A stretch of 64,000 nucleotides of DNA from Trichuris trichiura (lineage: Eukaryota; Nematoda; Enoplea; Trichinellida; Trichuridae): the NCBI GenBank assembly GCA_037903355.1, contig JBAJFE010000023.1, forward strand, positions 1,798,001 to 1,862,000. Reading direction: 5' to 3'. The notes under the pieces are model-generated. The model was given only the letters and a program-made list of their open reading frames with translations, was not told where the DNA came from and searched no databases. The position numbers were made by a program, and so were the translations under genes. Shown in pieces: positions 1-12,711 of the stretch. Numbering within the stretch: the first letter of the stretch is position 1; each line of letters opens with the position of its first letter.

Positions 1-3000
1 CAAAGAGTTTGTCTGCGTCACAGGGACAATTGCGTTGAAGCGAAAATGATCGAATTGTTCGGGGTTGCTCTTGGAAGCAAATCGATTCCGTTTTGCCGTC
101 AAGAGAACAATGGAATGCAGCGCGCATTATTCCCGTTCCGCTTAGCCGGCCAAGCAGCAGTTATGAATCGAATATGCACATCAGAAAAGTTTTGCATATT
201 TTTGATAATTAAGCCTTACAACGTATGCTTGTAATTTGAAGTTAAATTTTGCGCGCTAATATTAATATTATTGCGTATATTTTCATAATGTAAATGTTTT
301 ATTACGGAAGTATTCCCGTTTGGCCGCTGACTTCCGTATACACCCTGTATAGTCTTGAAAATGTGGTTTCTTGGTAAGGGAGCGTATGTTTTCATAATGT
401 GTATTAAATATTCCCGTTGCATATATTAATATTATTGCGTTCTTTCACTTCGAATAGCTTTCCGCATTGTATTTATTCAACTGCTATACCTAACTTTGAC
501 AGCAGTTATTGAGAAATAATGTTCCGACTGGTTTACGCATGTTTTTTTTGATACCTCGCTCTGGTTCACTTGGCATAGCTAATTTCAAGTTCATAGCCGA
601 TATAGAAACAGCTGCTCGCTTACCAACTTCGCGCCAATATTTCCTACCTTTTAACTCAAAGGTTGTATGAACTTTCTTCAAACAAAGAAAGAACTACGTA
701 GCAACAATTGAATTTAAAATCGAAGAGTGTAAAACTTTTATCATTTCATTGTTTATGGATTCAATTAGTCCGCCTTTTCCCGCATTTTTTACAATTATAT
801 CTGCAAATCGTGAGAATCAGCCCGTAAGCTTGAAACGTTATTTTTTGAATGGAAAATTGTTAGAAAAGGATTGGCTATATGACTCTGCGGATGAATCTTA
901 CTGGTTTTAACGTAAGACGAATGCTTAGCACTTGCTCTCCTTCTGACTAATTGTCTGCTTTTGCCTCCGGCTCACTCTTTGCTCGCTAGGTTGCGCTTTC
1001 AAAAAATTATCATGCTTGTCTGTTAGGCGTGTGCTGACATTAATGCAGAGCTCCTAACCGAGCTCTAAATGCTGTGCATATAAATGTACAACAAAATTAC
1101 AAACTTTTCAATTTTTCAAACGTAAAATAGGCAAAGAATTTTACAGCACTGAAAAATTTAGATTACGTAGCCACTACCGATGCGGCTACAAAGCAAAGCA
1201 GAAATACAAATGCCCCACTATAACTTGTACAGCTGCGTGTATTAATAACAAAATGCGCCTTGTCCACGTCGATAGGCTATCTCGTTAAGCATTCTTACGA
1301 AGACAGCATTGGATGTAAAATTTTATTTTGAAGTTAAAATCAAGTTTGACGCTTTTCACGAGAGTTCTGCTAAGATTGCCAGGAGGATGGACGTAAACAC
1401 AACGTCTGCCTGCGTTGCCATGACTGGTTCTCACGTGGGCTGCCAATCAAGCAGTAACGCTCCACATTGTCCATTTGTTAATATCTGATCTCGCTGCGCG
1501 CCATATTTTAAGCGAAACCTTCTTACATTTGTCTGCTTAGTCTCTAAGCAAAGTTACGAAAGCAGAAACAAACAATGACTTCGGATGGTAAAACGCAAAG
1601 TCAAAATCCCGAATAAGCCGAAATTTCGAAAGCTGTATCCCAACGACGGAAACCTTCACGCAGCGTTTCTGAATAATCCAAAATTCCGAACATGCAGGAA
1701 GTCCAGATGACTAAACGTTACGTCAACCGACTCCCCAGCTGTTATGTACGTACATTTTCTATTTACCGGATACTACTCGACCTTGAAAGTACCGTTATGC
1801 AGCATTTCTGCTTTCTTTGACCCTGTTCGGACAAGCTTTGACCTTGCTGGGTTGTTTTTATTTTCATTTCCTTTTTCTGGACCTTCGAACCGCGACCGAA
1901 ATTTCACTTTCGGGATTTCCGCTTGTTCGTGCTTCAAAAACTTTTCTTTTCAATGTTCAAGCCCCTGCGAAACAACTCGTCGTCCGAATATCTTTTTCTG
2001 TTCGAGAACACTAATATTCGGGATTTAGAAGTTTCAATCTTATGGCGAAAACCTGATTTCCGACTTTGAAATATTAATAGTCCCATTATTCAACAGCGTT
2101 TCAATGCTCTCAAAAAGTGCACTGCTGAGATGATTTACGATCAGCTGAGCGCATGACTTTTGCTTTTTTCTTTTCTCTTTTGCAGATGATATTAATTATG
2201 CATTTTTTAAAGGAAATGCCATACGCATTCATATGACTTTTCTGATGCCTTTGCGCAGACTAGTATGTACGACCTTTCAAGGGCAGTTGATGGATAAGAG
2301 TGCTGATTTCAAGCTAGCCTGACAGCTCACCAAATCTTTGATGAATATTTCAAACGCTTTTTGAACTATCCCATCTTTGAAGGTTGCGTTTAGTTTGTGA
2401 CTGAGCATTGTCTTAGAGTACATTTAGCTCTTGTCGAAAAAGCCAGAAAATGTTTCAAAAGACCAACCTATAAAAGGCTAGTTTTGGAAACAAAATTCCT
2501 AGTGAAAAAAATGATGGATATCAGAGTAAATTACGACGTGTGCGCCGGAGCGGTTAAATTTTGTGACAAAGTTTGTTAGAAGAGCACTTTACTGACTCGA
2601 TGGGCAAAATTCCAGACTTGCCATACTCTTATCGAAGCAGCAGCCGGAGGGAAGATAAGCTTAATCGGCTCGTCTCTTATCGCAATTGCACAATCACTTC
2701 AACATAGTGACCATTTCGGGCATAAAATATGTTTTAAAAAATACAATAATTACAGACCGGCTAATAAGCATTGAATTTCTGACAACAAAAGTAACTCTTC
2801 TTTTTTTCGTCTCGTAGATTTAACACAATTGACTAACTTCAAATAGTCAGCCAATAAGGCAACAACGTACGTATGGCTTTGAATTATAATAATAATAATA
2901 AATATTTAAACTCTTTAAGCAGCAAAACGAAATTAACCAAGTCGCATTTCGCATGCAGAATTTCTATGAGCTCTTCAAGGCATTAATCAGTTAACATAAT

Positions 3001-4340
3001 GCGGGACCATTCTTGCTTTGAAAGATAAAAATAATCAGGTTTTCTTGCAATACAAGGAAGCATTGAATGTACCTACGAATAAACAGACGTATGTTTACTC
3101 GTTCAACTAATCAGTGGGGTCGGCTTTACGCTTTTATACTATGCGGATGGGCATTTTCCTTTCTGCCGCCTTTGTGTAGCTGCAGAAGCAAGGAATTCGG
3201 TAAGCATAGACATTTTATTTATTAACAGAATGCTGAAATTCTTAGCGCTCCTTGATTTCCAGTTTTGCATTGACTTATCGTACTAATAAGAGACCAATGG
3301 TTCCGTTCTAACAGAGAGACTGCAAAAGGAATTAATCTGCCTCTGCTGCCGTGAAGGCGATTTCGCGAATGCTATCTAGCAGCATGGCAAAAGTGATTTT
3401 CCATAAAGCAGCGATAAAAAAGCTAAAATTATCACATGAGCTCAGGTGGCAACAGACTATTTATTCAGCCATAACTATGAAACAAATCAGGAAGTCTCAA
3501 TGTAGGTCGCTGTTTCCTGGTCGACTGCCCATCTATACGCGCAGTGGCGTATGAGCTGTTTGTACTTTGAAGAATCAAAGTGGCTTTACTGGTACACTCA
3601 GCGTGGACACGGAAGGAGTTCAGCATAGTGACCGTTGCATTAATCTAACAATCAATACAGGTTGTTTCTCAGCTCCAGCTTGACCTCAGTGTGAACGTGA
3701 CTTTCTTATCATATTTTCCAATAGGTCGCCTCTCCATTTCTTGTTAACAACTGTCGGTTGAAAGCTGTAAGCTGCTCGGCGGAGCGGTTGCGTCTTGTTG
3801 CAATCATATGATACAGCGTGACGCTGGAAGAAGCTGTCGTAGTAATCGTATTAGCATTTTTCATACGCGCGCCTTTTAGGCATGAACAAATGCTGCCTGC
3901 GCCTTTTAAACTTGCGCGTATGCTTAGCCAATGTTTTCATTCAAACGAAACTACTAATTTTGTCTTTGGTCATCGCAGTGGTGTCCTTATGCAAATATAT
4001 CAATACAGTCGTATGCGCCTGACGAAAAACGCCTAATTACTGCTTAACCAATCGTTTGGCAGCTCTTATTTTTTCCTATTTGGGGAAAGAAGACATTTTT
4101 CACTTTCGCAAGCTGTTAATAGTTTGTTGCCCATAGAGCGTTAGAAGAAACATTGGCTTGACGTCAGCATCTGCCGGCTGTTGTCACGGAGTTGCAACTT
4201 GTTCGTATAGTCCAAGGGACTTTTCGTATTGAGATTATTTTACTGGGAAATGAATTGAATTTTGTGCGGGAACTCTAGCATATATTAGGAATATAGAAAA
4301 GCTAAATGCTGCTACAAACCTATTTTGTCGTTGGCGAACA
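1..4340. other. Intergenic DNA, no secure gene
   Basis: No exon set with a recognisable protein family was found on either strand. Reading frames here are short and look random; the longest, at 1744-2028 on the plus strand, resembles nothing I know. Visible sequence structure: two diverged blocks at about 250-310 and 385-440 share the words TTAATATTATTGCGT, TTTTCATAATGT and ATTCCCGTT in permuted order, as expected of a worn tandem repeat. A short AAT microsatellite lies near 2886-2903. The stretch is probably flanking or long intronic DNA. Confidence 0.5.
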
Positions 4341-4341
4341 T

Positions 4342-4896
4342 TCAGCATGCGGTTACAGCTTGCATAAACTTAACGAAGAAGCCATGCCAGGCGGCTCTTT
4401 GTTCTGCCGTAACTCCGGTCATTGATTCAAGGAAAGTCATAAAAGCAGGTTCGGCTTTCTGAAGACAAAAGAATTCAATTGACGGAATAGCATGTATTCG
4501 TAATTCGAAAATAGCTTACTTCGAGTTCTTTCGGGCCGACATTGTAGTTCTTATGGTTTGTTACGAATTGCTGTATTTCTTTTTTGAAAGCGTCTTCGTT
4601 GTTTGCACAATCAACAAACTTGTTGATCTGCCTCAGGAAGTCTTGTCCAAGCAGTTGAAATTTTGTCATCCCGGGAACATCGGCTGGGTTTATTTTGTCC
4701 ATTCCAAAAAACTTTGAGTACTCAGGCGGGGCAACTGTGAAAAACCTGAAGAAAAAGAAGAACGAAGTTTACAATACCGTACGGACTGGCGATGTCGCTG
4801 AGCAAGCATTTACGTTTTGTAGAATAGGCCCCCATTGGTTGCGTTTACTGGTATTTTGTCCATTTGCTCCTTAAGGATACTCATATTTGCGGCTAC
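4342..4896 (-). CDS. Globin-family haem protein (split gene, 5' end uncertain)
   Basis: Three exons join in frame on the minus strand: 4896-4814, 4745-4520 and 4458-4342, with introns of 68 and 61 bp bounded by GT and AG. The product is about 137-141 residues plus any missing first exon, close to a normal globin (about 150). Seen: a B/C-helix-like stretch ending APPEYSKFFG, an E-helix segment, and TNHKNYNV, where His (codon 4553-4555) fits the proximal haem-ligand position F8. The C-terminal exon has AAWHGFFVKFMQA, like an H helix, then TGA. Known: globins bind haem and O2, and worms often carry several. The distal E7 position aligns best with Leu rather than His or Gln, which is unusual but rests on a hand alignment. 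The A-helix Trp is not seen, so an upstream exon may be missing. An ATG at 4884 is the best local start, and a TATA-like site lies about 65 bp upstream of it. Confidence 0.8.
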
Positions 4897-4948
4897 CTGT
4901 CTCCTCTGTCCGTTGCAATGCAATTAAGCCAACGGCTCCCTAACCTAT

Positions 4949-4957
4949 ATTTATATA
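4949..4957 (-). promoter_or_regulatory. TATA-like box upstream of globin exon
   Basis: TATATAAAT on the minus strand, about 65 bp upstream of the ATG at 4884. The position would suit a short 5' leader if the globin starts there. A/T-rich matches are common in this DNA, so this is only suggestive. Confidence 0.3.
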
Positions 4958-4959
4958 AT

Positions 4960-7900
4960 CGTAATTGGTGAATGTATGTCAAAAGAGAGCGCCAGGTTTA
5001 GACATAACACGATAGGAGGAGAACGCTAGTCAATCCAGTTTCGTCTCTACTCAGAAAATCGACACGTCAGTTCAATGTTTCCTCGTCAGTTACCGCACGC
5101 ACGTTCCTGGATGGTCACCTGCCGTCGTCCACCTTTTGGACGGGCTGTTGCTTTCAATCAGTGATAAATGCCGGGCGGAGAAAGTTCACCTCAACAAATT
5201 AATTGTGCGTTCATGAAAAAGTTGCGCACGTAGACCGGCAGTACTTGGAAATTGACGTGCGGCGCTGCTTCGCTTGCTGAATGCATAACGAAACACTGCA
5301 AAGCCTCACGTGGTTTGTAGATTTTTTTAAAATAACAAAACCTTCAGTAACTCAATGCCATCGCTGTCAAATGTCATTTTGTCAATTATTCTCACGTTTG
5401 ACTTTAGGCGGTTTGGCTGGAACTCTTTTTGTAGCTTCATTGTAGCAAGGAAGAAACGTCACGTGACTTCAACATGAGCAGCATTGTGTCACAGATTCCT
5501 TTAGGCCTAAAACCTTGGACCGAATGGTAATGATGAAGAAAGAAGACAAAGTGTATTGCACTCAGATTTCTGTCGCTAAGCTTTGCAAGGAAACAAGCGG
5601 GAATATCGTTGAACAATCAGGAGCGTGCGCCAACATTGAATAGATTTGTACAATAGCTCGACCAGTTAATCGTTGAACAATAAATGGTGAATGAGATGAC
5701 CAATATAGTCGAGAGGGCATCGCGTGAATAGACTAAGTGCTGATGTACAAGTTTTAAGTACTCTGCAACTTTATTTATTGACTCGAAGTCATCACGCCAC
5801 CGTACACGTCTAACTATGCATAGCTTGTAAAAAAAATCCATAAATAGCCATTCTGTTAAGAACTGCCCAAAATGATTATTGGAGGCAAAAAAAGCGGAAT
5901 AAGTCAGCCTATTTCTCCGCCAGCTGATAAGTAAGCAAAGTTATGTAGAGATTAGCAGCCAAAGCCTAAAAAAATCCAGACTGTTTGCATGCACTATTCA
6001 CAAGCTGAAAATGGAAAAGGCGTTAAGCGTTGGCATTATCATAAACAGTAGTTACAAATCCGCACGATTGCGGTAACTTGAGCCAGGCAGCGTCACATTC
6101 CCGCCCTGTCTACAAATGGTAAAAGCTAGCTAAGTATGTACGCATTTTCGTAGATATACTGTACGCCTATATAATGCCCTAATAAGGATATATGCTTTCT
6201 TTCCCTTTGCCGAGTAGCTTCTCAACGTTGAAAAGTTCTCATCTTCAAATTTTTAAGCCGTATACTTAATTTTAACCATTGGAACATTATTTCTGACATC
6301 TCCATCGATTCGTGAAGTTGCAGTAAAGTAACAGGAAACAGGCCATTATCGAAAGAGCTGATTTAGTCACGTTAATCAATCATTGTCCCAGTTGAGTTGT
6401 ATCTTTGGTAAATTGACCAATGCAACCCAAAAATTAATCATTGACACGTTTAGTTAAGGCATTCTCTAAAAGACAGTTGATACGCAACGTCTTTTTAAGA
6501 ATAACAGCTGCTTTGCATTCCAGCAGCTGCAAAAATAGTGCAGAATACCTATGCCAGATTGGGCTGCCAGTAAGTGGCTGAAAGCTGCGAGTAACTAAAA
6601 GACAGTGGTAGCAAACGTTTCACTTATGGCAAATCTTCCGAGAGACCAAATAAGGATATCTCAAAACGGACGCATGCCTTAAGGGCAATCATGCATTCGC
6701 GTTAGAGTTCTCTACTGCGCCTTGATCACATGATTTTTGGAGACATGGTTTTGTCTGCCATCATTTAACAATTAAACAACCTGTCTGATTGCATCTACAT
6801 AAAGCAGGCAAATTTATTATTATTATGTTACATTTTTTCAATCCTTAAAGGCCTCTAGGCTTTTCAAGTTAGCTAAGATCGACTGCTTCCCGTTAGATTT
6901 CGTTCAGACTTGCGTATGATTGCGCAGAGTTACGAATTCACAGTGGAAACTTTAAAAAATGCCTTATTTCAGAAGCAAGAATTAAAAGGTAAATTTTTAA
7001 ACTTCTCCGCGTCAGTTGGGCCTGTCAACTATTAACAGAAAAGAAATTACTTGTTAGGGAAGGGATGACGTCAAAGCAGCGATCACTCCGACGCACGATA
7101 AAGTTGGCGCACGGCGGCAAGTAGCTATTCCTTGTCCATGCGTTCTTTTCTTGCTCTATACAGTGCCTTAGTGTTACTTCGCTTTCATCTCGATCTAAAT
7201 TCTCAGTGCTTTTCCTGCAACCGACTTTCACTGCTTTGAATTCGTGAGCGTTTCTGGATTTCAAATGGGCCCAAATCCCGAAAGTTTTTCTGAATACAAT
7301 AAGAGTCGAAAGATTGGATGGGTTACATCCCGAACGATCGAAATAGTGAATTTAAGTCACCTTGACCGCTGCGACAACTTCATTTGTGCATCAGCGTGAA
7401 TCGCACTCACCTGTTGCTACGCCAACGAAAGAATAACCTTCTATTTTATCATGCATGCTAATAATGGCTTTTTAGGAATGTGACACACGACCTTGATAAT
7501 CGACAACGACCATCTTCAACTGTAGAAATGAGGAGTTGACTTCTTCAGCGAAGCAGCTCAGTATTTCCTTGTTTATGCAACGTCGTCAGCGATAGATGCT
7601 TGCAAAACATATGTAGCTTATTGTAGACCGGCCTGGGACAAAACCTAAGCAGCTAATATTATTTGAAGCAGTCAGCAATTACTAGCGAAAATCAGTCATA
7701 GCAAATCTAACTTATTACGTTTTTTATTTCTCCCGTGTTGACTGCTATGGAGAGGCAAGTTGACGTGCACACATCAAATCTTAATTACTAAGCTGCTGTC
7801 ACTCATCTACTATTCATTATTTTTTAAAATATTTTCCATGAGCCATTAAACAACCTACAAACATTATTAAACACACACCGTCGTACATTGGAGGTACGAA

Positions 7901-8030
7901 TTCAGTCATTGGAAATGCAAACAAGCATCCAATAGCAACTAATTTCCGGAGACAGGAATAAACAAACTCATGCGTACAAAAAAAGGTGTAAAAATGTATA
8001 AGTAAAGCAAGCTGAAGTAACTGGTAAGCA
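4960..8030. other. Intergenic DNA, no secure gene
   Basis: I see no recognisable exon, RNA gene or transposon. Open frames at 5617-5841 and 7025-7264 (minus strand) have no family signature and no supporting splice sites. A missing first exon of the globin gene could lie in the first kilobase. Confidence 0.45.
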
Positions 8031-9310
8031 TTCGCTACTTTTACTTAATAAAATCTCGCTCTCTCTCAGCGATTTTTCTATTCCAATTCGAATGACTTAA
8101 TTCACTTGTGAAGTGTGTTTTTCTTAGCGAATATTTTGTATAATATTTTAATTTTACTGTTGCTATTATCAGTTTTAACAAAAAAGCAGACCGCCGTTGT
8201 ACATTTGGAAAACAGTATGCAGGTACTTTTTACTAGGTTATAGAATAGTAGAGTTAATACCGAAACTCTTCGTTTGTTTTTCGTACTGATTACCCTGTTT
8301 GTTAGTTGATTTTTTATAGTTATATCGCTTATTCATTGCTTTTAAACGTTCGTACAGTGGTTGCATATGATCGTACTGTACTGCCTCCAATACTGCATTG
8401 TTGGAATTGCAACGTTAAAAGTTAACTGTTTTCGTTGATAAAAGCTTGTTTTACTATTAGCAAATAAGAGTTAATGTTTAAAAACATTAATAAAATGCAT
8501 TTATGTTATTAATAAACTTTTCAGCTTAGTACAATTTTAAATTCGATAGCTGCTTCAAAGTATACAGTTGTTTTTAGGCGCGCAATACGTTCTGCATTGT
8601 AAAAGAATGTTACTTGCAATTTTTATTCGTAACTAATCAAATAGTTTTACTTTTGCTCAAGATTGCTTTGCCTTACGTTAGTTTTCTCTTCCATTGCAAT
8701 AGTTCTTTGCCATATTATCATTTATGTTTGTGCTTAGTTGCGTCGAAGCGTTGATCGATAAGGAAGTCTCAACATTTCCACTTCAGCATTGGTGATCATT
8801 TCAAGCGCAAACACGGTCCAATACATGATTATTATCAATAATCCTTTGCTGACAAGAACTGTATAGTGAGAAGTTGAATACTTGTAATTAGGAAGATTAT
8901 CCGTTGACTTGTTATGCTCATATATGATGACGGCTAAGGAAACTGAAGAGACGAAACACCATACAAAGATGGCCAGTTTTGGGTTTGTGTTCACTTTGGT
9001 CATTTAGGCCTAAAGAGCGTCTTGGAAGGTAAGTTTGAACAATCGACTCAGTCTTTATAGCCAACCATTCAATAACTGTATAAGGCAGCGTGTTGGTTAG
9101 CCTCACCAAGCTGAATGAGCATTTTACGTTCATGTTTATCGTCTACAAGTTTAATGTATTTTGTCAAAATGTGCGCACTTTAAGTTCTTATGACGTTGTT
9201 GATTTTCATTATTTTGAGTTTCGGAATTTTCAGGTTTTTTCGATGTACATATTTGTATTAATAGATGCATATATGCGAAGAATCTCATGTTTTGTAGAAG
9301 AAAGTTGCTT
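8030..9310 (-). repeat. Left arm of 1.3-kb inverted duplication
   Basis: The reverse complement of this block matches 18970-20355. Agreement is roughly 98% over the ORF (6 differences in 270 bases, counted by eye) and lower, about 95%, outside it. The arms lie about 9.7 kb apart and bracket the acyl-CoA synthetase-like, four-pass membrane and NTH1 genes. Each arm carries the same small membrane-protein ORF. The arm does not end in obvious terminal repeats, so segmental duplication fits better than a transposon. Confidence 0.9.
8734..9003 (-). CDS. Small two-pass membrane protein, left-arm copy
   Basis: An 89-codon ATG ORF whose twin is at 19404-19673. A hydrophobic segment at residues about 9-27 and a second at about 52-69 suggest two membrane spans joined by a polar loop rich in Asn, Ser and Tyr. 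The tail is basic and ends TLRRN. I recognise no family. Between the two copies there are six base differences: one silent and five changing an amino acid (S/T, E/G, N/S, I/K, T/S). That is not what strong purifying selection gives, so either both are free of constraint or one is diverging. A frame upstream of the ATG (9133-8918) is also shared by both arms and could be an extra exon or leader. Confidence 0.45.
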   Translation of the reverse strand: MTKVNTNPKLAIFVWCFVSSVSLAVIIYEHNKSTDNLPNYKYSTSHYTVLVSKGLLIIIMYWTVFALEMITNAEVEMLRLPYRSTLRRN

Positions 9311-9655
9311 TCGCGTCCTAGGACGCAAGACTTCTTTGGCGGGGTCCCTCCTTTATGCGCGGTACTGCGAAAGAATCTTTCTTTTACGAAAAATTATAGC
9401 GATTTTCTGTGTTCAGCATATCCCCATGTTTAATTAGGATAGGGCGATAGAAGCGAACAGTAAGTAATGGTTGCTTATCTCGACGGCGAACTGCCGTTGC
9501 ATAGCAGGTCGATAAGCGCCCGCGTGTTTCGAGCACACTAACAACTAATGGCATCATAGGCTTTCAAAATCATATTCCAACATCCCCACTTGGCAGTAGC
9601 GTACACAGCTGGGAATATTCCTTACAAACAATGCTATGACTTGGATCCTCCAAAA

Positions 9656-9733
9656 TTCGTAACTTAAAACGTTGAGATGACGTCACAGATAGTAAGCTGT
9701 ACACGTGACGTCACTCAACGATTTAAGACGTAT
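9656..9733. repeat. Inverted repeat with two CRE-type TGACGTCA sites
   Basis: CGTTGAGATGACGTCAC at 9670-9686 faces its near-complement at 9705-9720 with one unpaired base, and pairing continues outwards through CTTAA and CGT. The loop is 18 nt. Each arm contains TGACGTCA, the palindromic site bound by CREB/ATF bZIP proteins. It could be a regulatory element or a small foldback transposon; no gene start is obvious within a few hundred bases. Confidence 0.6.
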
Positions 9734-10339
9734 CGAATTAAGAAATTAGAGAAAGTTCTATGCGGCGAAGGCAGGTTTTTCACAAAGTGTACAGACGAGT
9801 ATGCAGGAAGCATCGTTTCAAAAAAGTCACTCACCAGAATGCCTTTTCATCCATGAGGAATATATGGAGGAAAGATGATTTAGCCTTTAGAAGTGAATTT
9901 GATGTGTAATAGATGTACGTAGAAATACTTTGTTGCTCAAGCCATCGTCGAGAAGAGTTTTAGTAACACGAATAAGTTGTTTCTATGAGCAGTGCTTCTT
10001 GATACGGTTTTCTTTTACTGTTACAATGTACGCTTCACTTTTCCGTATGTTATTAATGCGTGTGTGCTTTTTAGAATTACGTTCAGCAGTTATAAAATTT
10101 TAGAAAAGAAAAGACTGTGCGCGGCATCTTACGCGTTTTGTTGAAGTAAGGTCTCACGATGCGCTGAACTTTTATTTGTTTATCTGACTGCTCACATATA
10201 CGAAAGGTGGTTCGGGTCTGTTCGTGAATATGTCTCATTTTAAATTTTTGATTGTCAGTTTCCTGTTAGGGGCTTAATGATTTTACTGTCCTCTCTGCCA
10301 ACTCAGCATTTTTACGTTCGTTAATAATTAGCTTTTACT

Positions 10340-12711
10340 GAAGTCATTGCACACTTTTCACGAAACATATAAGCATACAAGCAGAACGTCGTCACTGCTA
10401 TCTGCGACCGTCCATTTGATAGCAGTTTGACGAAGCGTACGGGAGTCCGGCACGGTAAGCCGGAGTTGTTCAACGTTTTCCTTTCTTTCAACGAAACCTT
10501 GCGCGAGTGGTTCGTCAGGTGGACCCATGACGTCATGACGAACTGGTTGAATCAGAGAAGTCCAATTGTTGTTCGTCTTCCGATTGGAGCAACAACCTTG
10601 GTACAACCCGTACCGTGACATTGCGTTTCTTCCCGTTGTTATTGTTGTTGCCTTTCCTTTTTCTACTTAGCGGCGTTTCCGTGCCCATCTTAGGTAAAAG
10701 AACTTTAAAAATACGCGAGCATACCAAAACAGCGTACATATCTGGCGTGTACTTGTTGATCGGCGCCTCTTGATCGAACTATTCCGGTAATATAAAAGTT
10801 CTCGTCCTGATCGTAGAAACCAATATCTCCTAAAAAGTAGATAGACTTTACATATTATGCAAATTTTATGCTACGAGGAGAAGCGCGATCTTTAGAAGCC
10901 GAATTTACAGTCGTGAAGCTTGACTCTGTACTTACCGGTGTGCAACCAGCCGTACTTGTCCAAATAGGTGAGGCAGTCAGCGTGCTCAGGTACGCATTGA
11001 GCTACTAGTGGTCCCCTTAGAACTATTTCGCCCATTCTGCCGCTGCACTCAGCTTTTCCTGTATGGAGATTTAAAATTTTGCATTCCATATTTGGCAACA
11101 GCGAGCCAATTGACCTTGGCGCCTTTTCGGGAAGCAGCGTTATGTGCGTAATAGAAGTGGCTTCGCAGAGTCCGTAGGCTGGAAGCTGCCTTTACGCTTT
11201 AAGTTACCCAGTTCGCTCGAACCTTACCGTTGTAGAGGAGAATGTTTGGAAAACGCTTTTGCAACGAGGAGGCAATGAGGTCGTCGATTGGAGCCGCCAC
11301 AGAAAAGACCATTTCCAGTGTGCTGACGTCATAATCTTCGACCATATCGTTGAACGCCAGAAATTCAAGTATGGAGGGAATAGCGAAGCAGACGGAAATC
11401 TGAAACCAGTTTATCCGTTCAGAGGTACGACGACATCAAGTCGACCCAAAATGATGGCCTACGAATTTCAGGATTTAAAGGAGGCAGTGAGCGCCCGTTG
11501 CGTTTACTGTTACCTTGCGCACTTACCTGATCATGTTCGCTGCAACGGAGAAAGTCCAATGGACCCACTTTTGACAGCATGGTCAAGCGGCATCCACTAA
11601 TCAACGAATTATATACACTCAGCGTTAAGCTGAAAGGATGGTAGAGCGGTAAAAGGTCCAAAATCCTTACATTTGGGTCAAACTGAGTGACCTGTCTGTT
11701 GAAAGAAGTGGTTTTCACGGCAAGGTAACTTCTTTGAGTCTTTTCAGGTTCGTACTAACCTGATCAAGCAAATGCTGCTGGTCAAATTTTTGTTCGTCAG
11801 GTGAACCATTTTTGGGCACCCGTTCCGTCCCATCGTCCAAACGGTTAGGACGGGAGCGATGGGATCGTTCAGATTCCTCTTGCTTATGGTCATTACTGGC
11901 GGCAATAAGCTGCTGCCCGCGCTGTAACATTTTTGTAAATGGCTTAACGATTGATAGCCTGGCAGCGGGCTCTTCTCCTTTTCGTCAATGAGGATACAAT
12001 GCTATAACAACCCATTCCTTTGCCTATGGTCTTTGCGCGTAGCGACCGCTCCTACCTGTAAGTTAATGCTTTTGCGCAGCATCTCTATCTTGTCCAAATG
12101 TTCTGGACTAGCGAAAACGCAGGAAACTTTTATATCTTTAAGGTCGTCCACCAGCATGCCTACAAAAGGGCAAACTGAAACGGCAAAGCGTGAACAGCCC
12201 ATTGTACGCGTTCAAATCGGTTTCATCCGAGCAGCATGCAAGACGGATCCATACTAAATCCGACTAGTCATTCTCAAGTAACCTTTTGGCTAATGTTAAC
12301 CTACCAGCAAAATTTGGATTCATTATAGCCACTGGAATATCCCTTATATGGCATGCTATCAATAGCGATACAACCGGCGCGCGATTGTTGCTTAGAATAA
12401 GAACCGTCTTGTCATTGTCAGGTTCCAGAAGGTGATCCAAAAGTACAATGTTAACTCTGATGTTATGCATAAGTTGTCCATAGGTGAGCATGTTTTCTTC
12501 AAATATACCCTAAAAAGCTATACCTTACATGCAAGCGCGTGACGTCATTGTTTGTTCAGTTTTAAGTTCAGCTTACGAAGGCCTCCTGTTCGACCGGTTG
12601 AAGCTCCAGCTGCTGCCAAAGGAACTCGCCAAGAGAAATAGGGGGAAGATCGATCTGGGTTGACTTGATGACATTGATGGAGCAAAGATAGTTTCTTCGG
12701 CTGGTTGACAT
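10340..12711 (-). CDS. Divergent adenylate-forming enzyme (acyl-CoA synthetase/4CL/luciferase-like)
   Basis: Exons on the minus strand, joined in a consistent phase: 12711-12577, 12509-12305, 12159-12056, 12001-11760, 11695-11527, 11399-11228, 11178-10936, then 10829 to about 10745, with a weaker last part near 10620-10340. Family landmarks appear in order: NVIKSTQIDLPPISLGEFLW near the start; VLTVWTMGRNGCPKMVHLT at the phosphate-binding loop; ILDLLPLYHPFSLTLSVYNS; VFSVAAPIDDLIA; AYGLCEAT (motif YGxTE, Glu kept, Thr lost); MGEIVLRGP; and GWLHTGD across the 10936/10829 splice. Known: such enzymes activate carboxylates with ATP, usually passing the acyl group to CoA. Oddities: the loop has lost the canonical SGTTG, and the C-terminal lid is hard to trace. 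DEPLAQGFV (10455-10500) and PVRFVKLL (about 10430) sit in different frames with no room for an intron. It may be a non-catalytic paralogue or an early pseudogene. The start is chosen by homology of the first exon. Confidence 0.75.

Noticed and set aside
11259..11600. Plus-strand ORF of 113 codons
   Set aside because: Lies antisense over exons of the adenylate-forming gene whose phases and motifs are clear.
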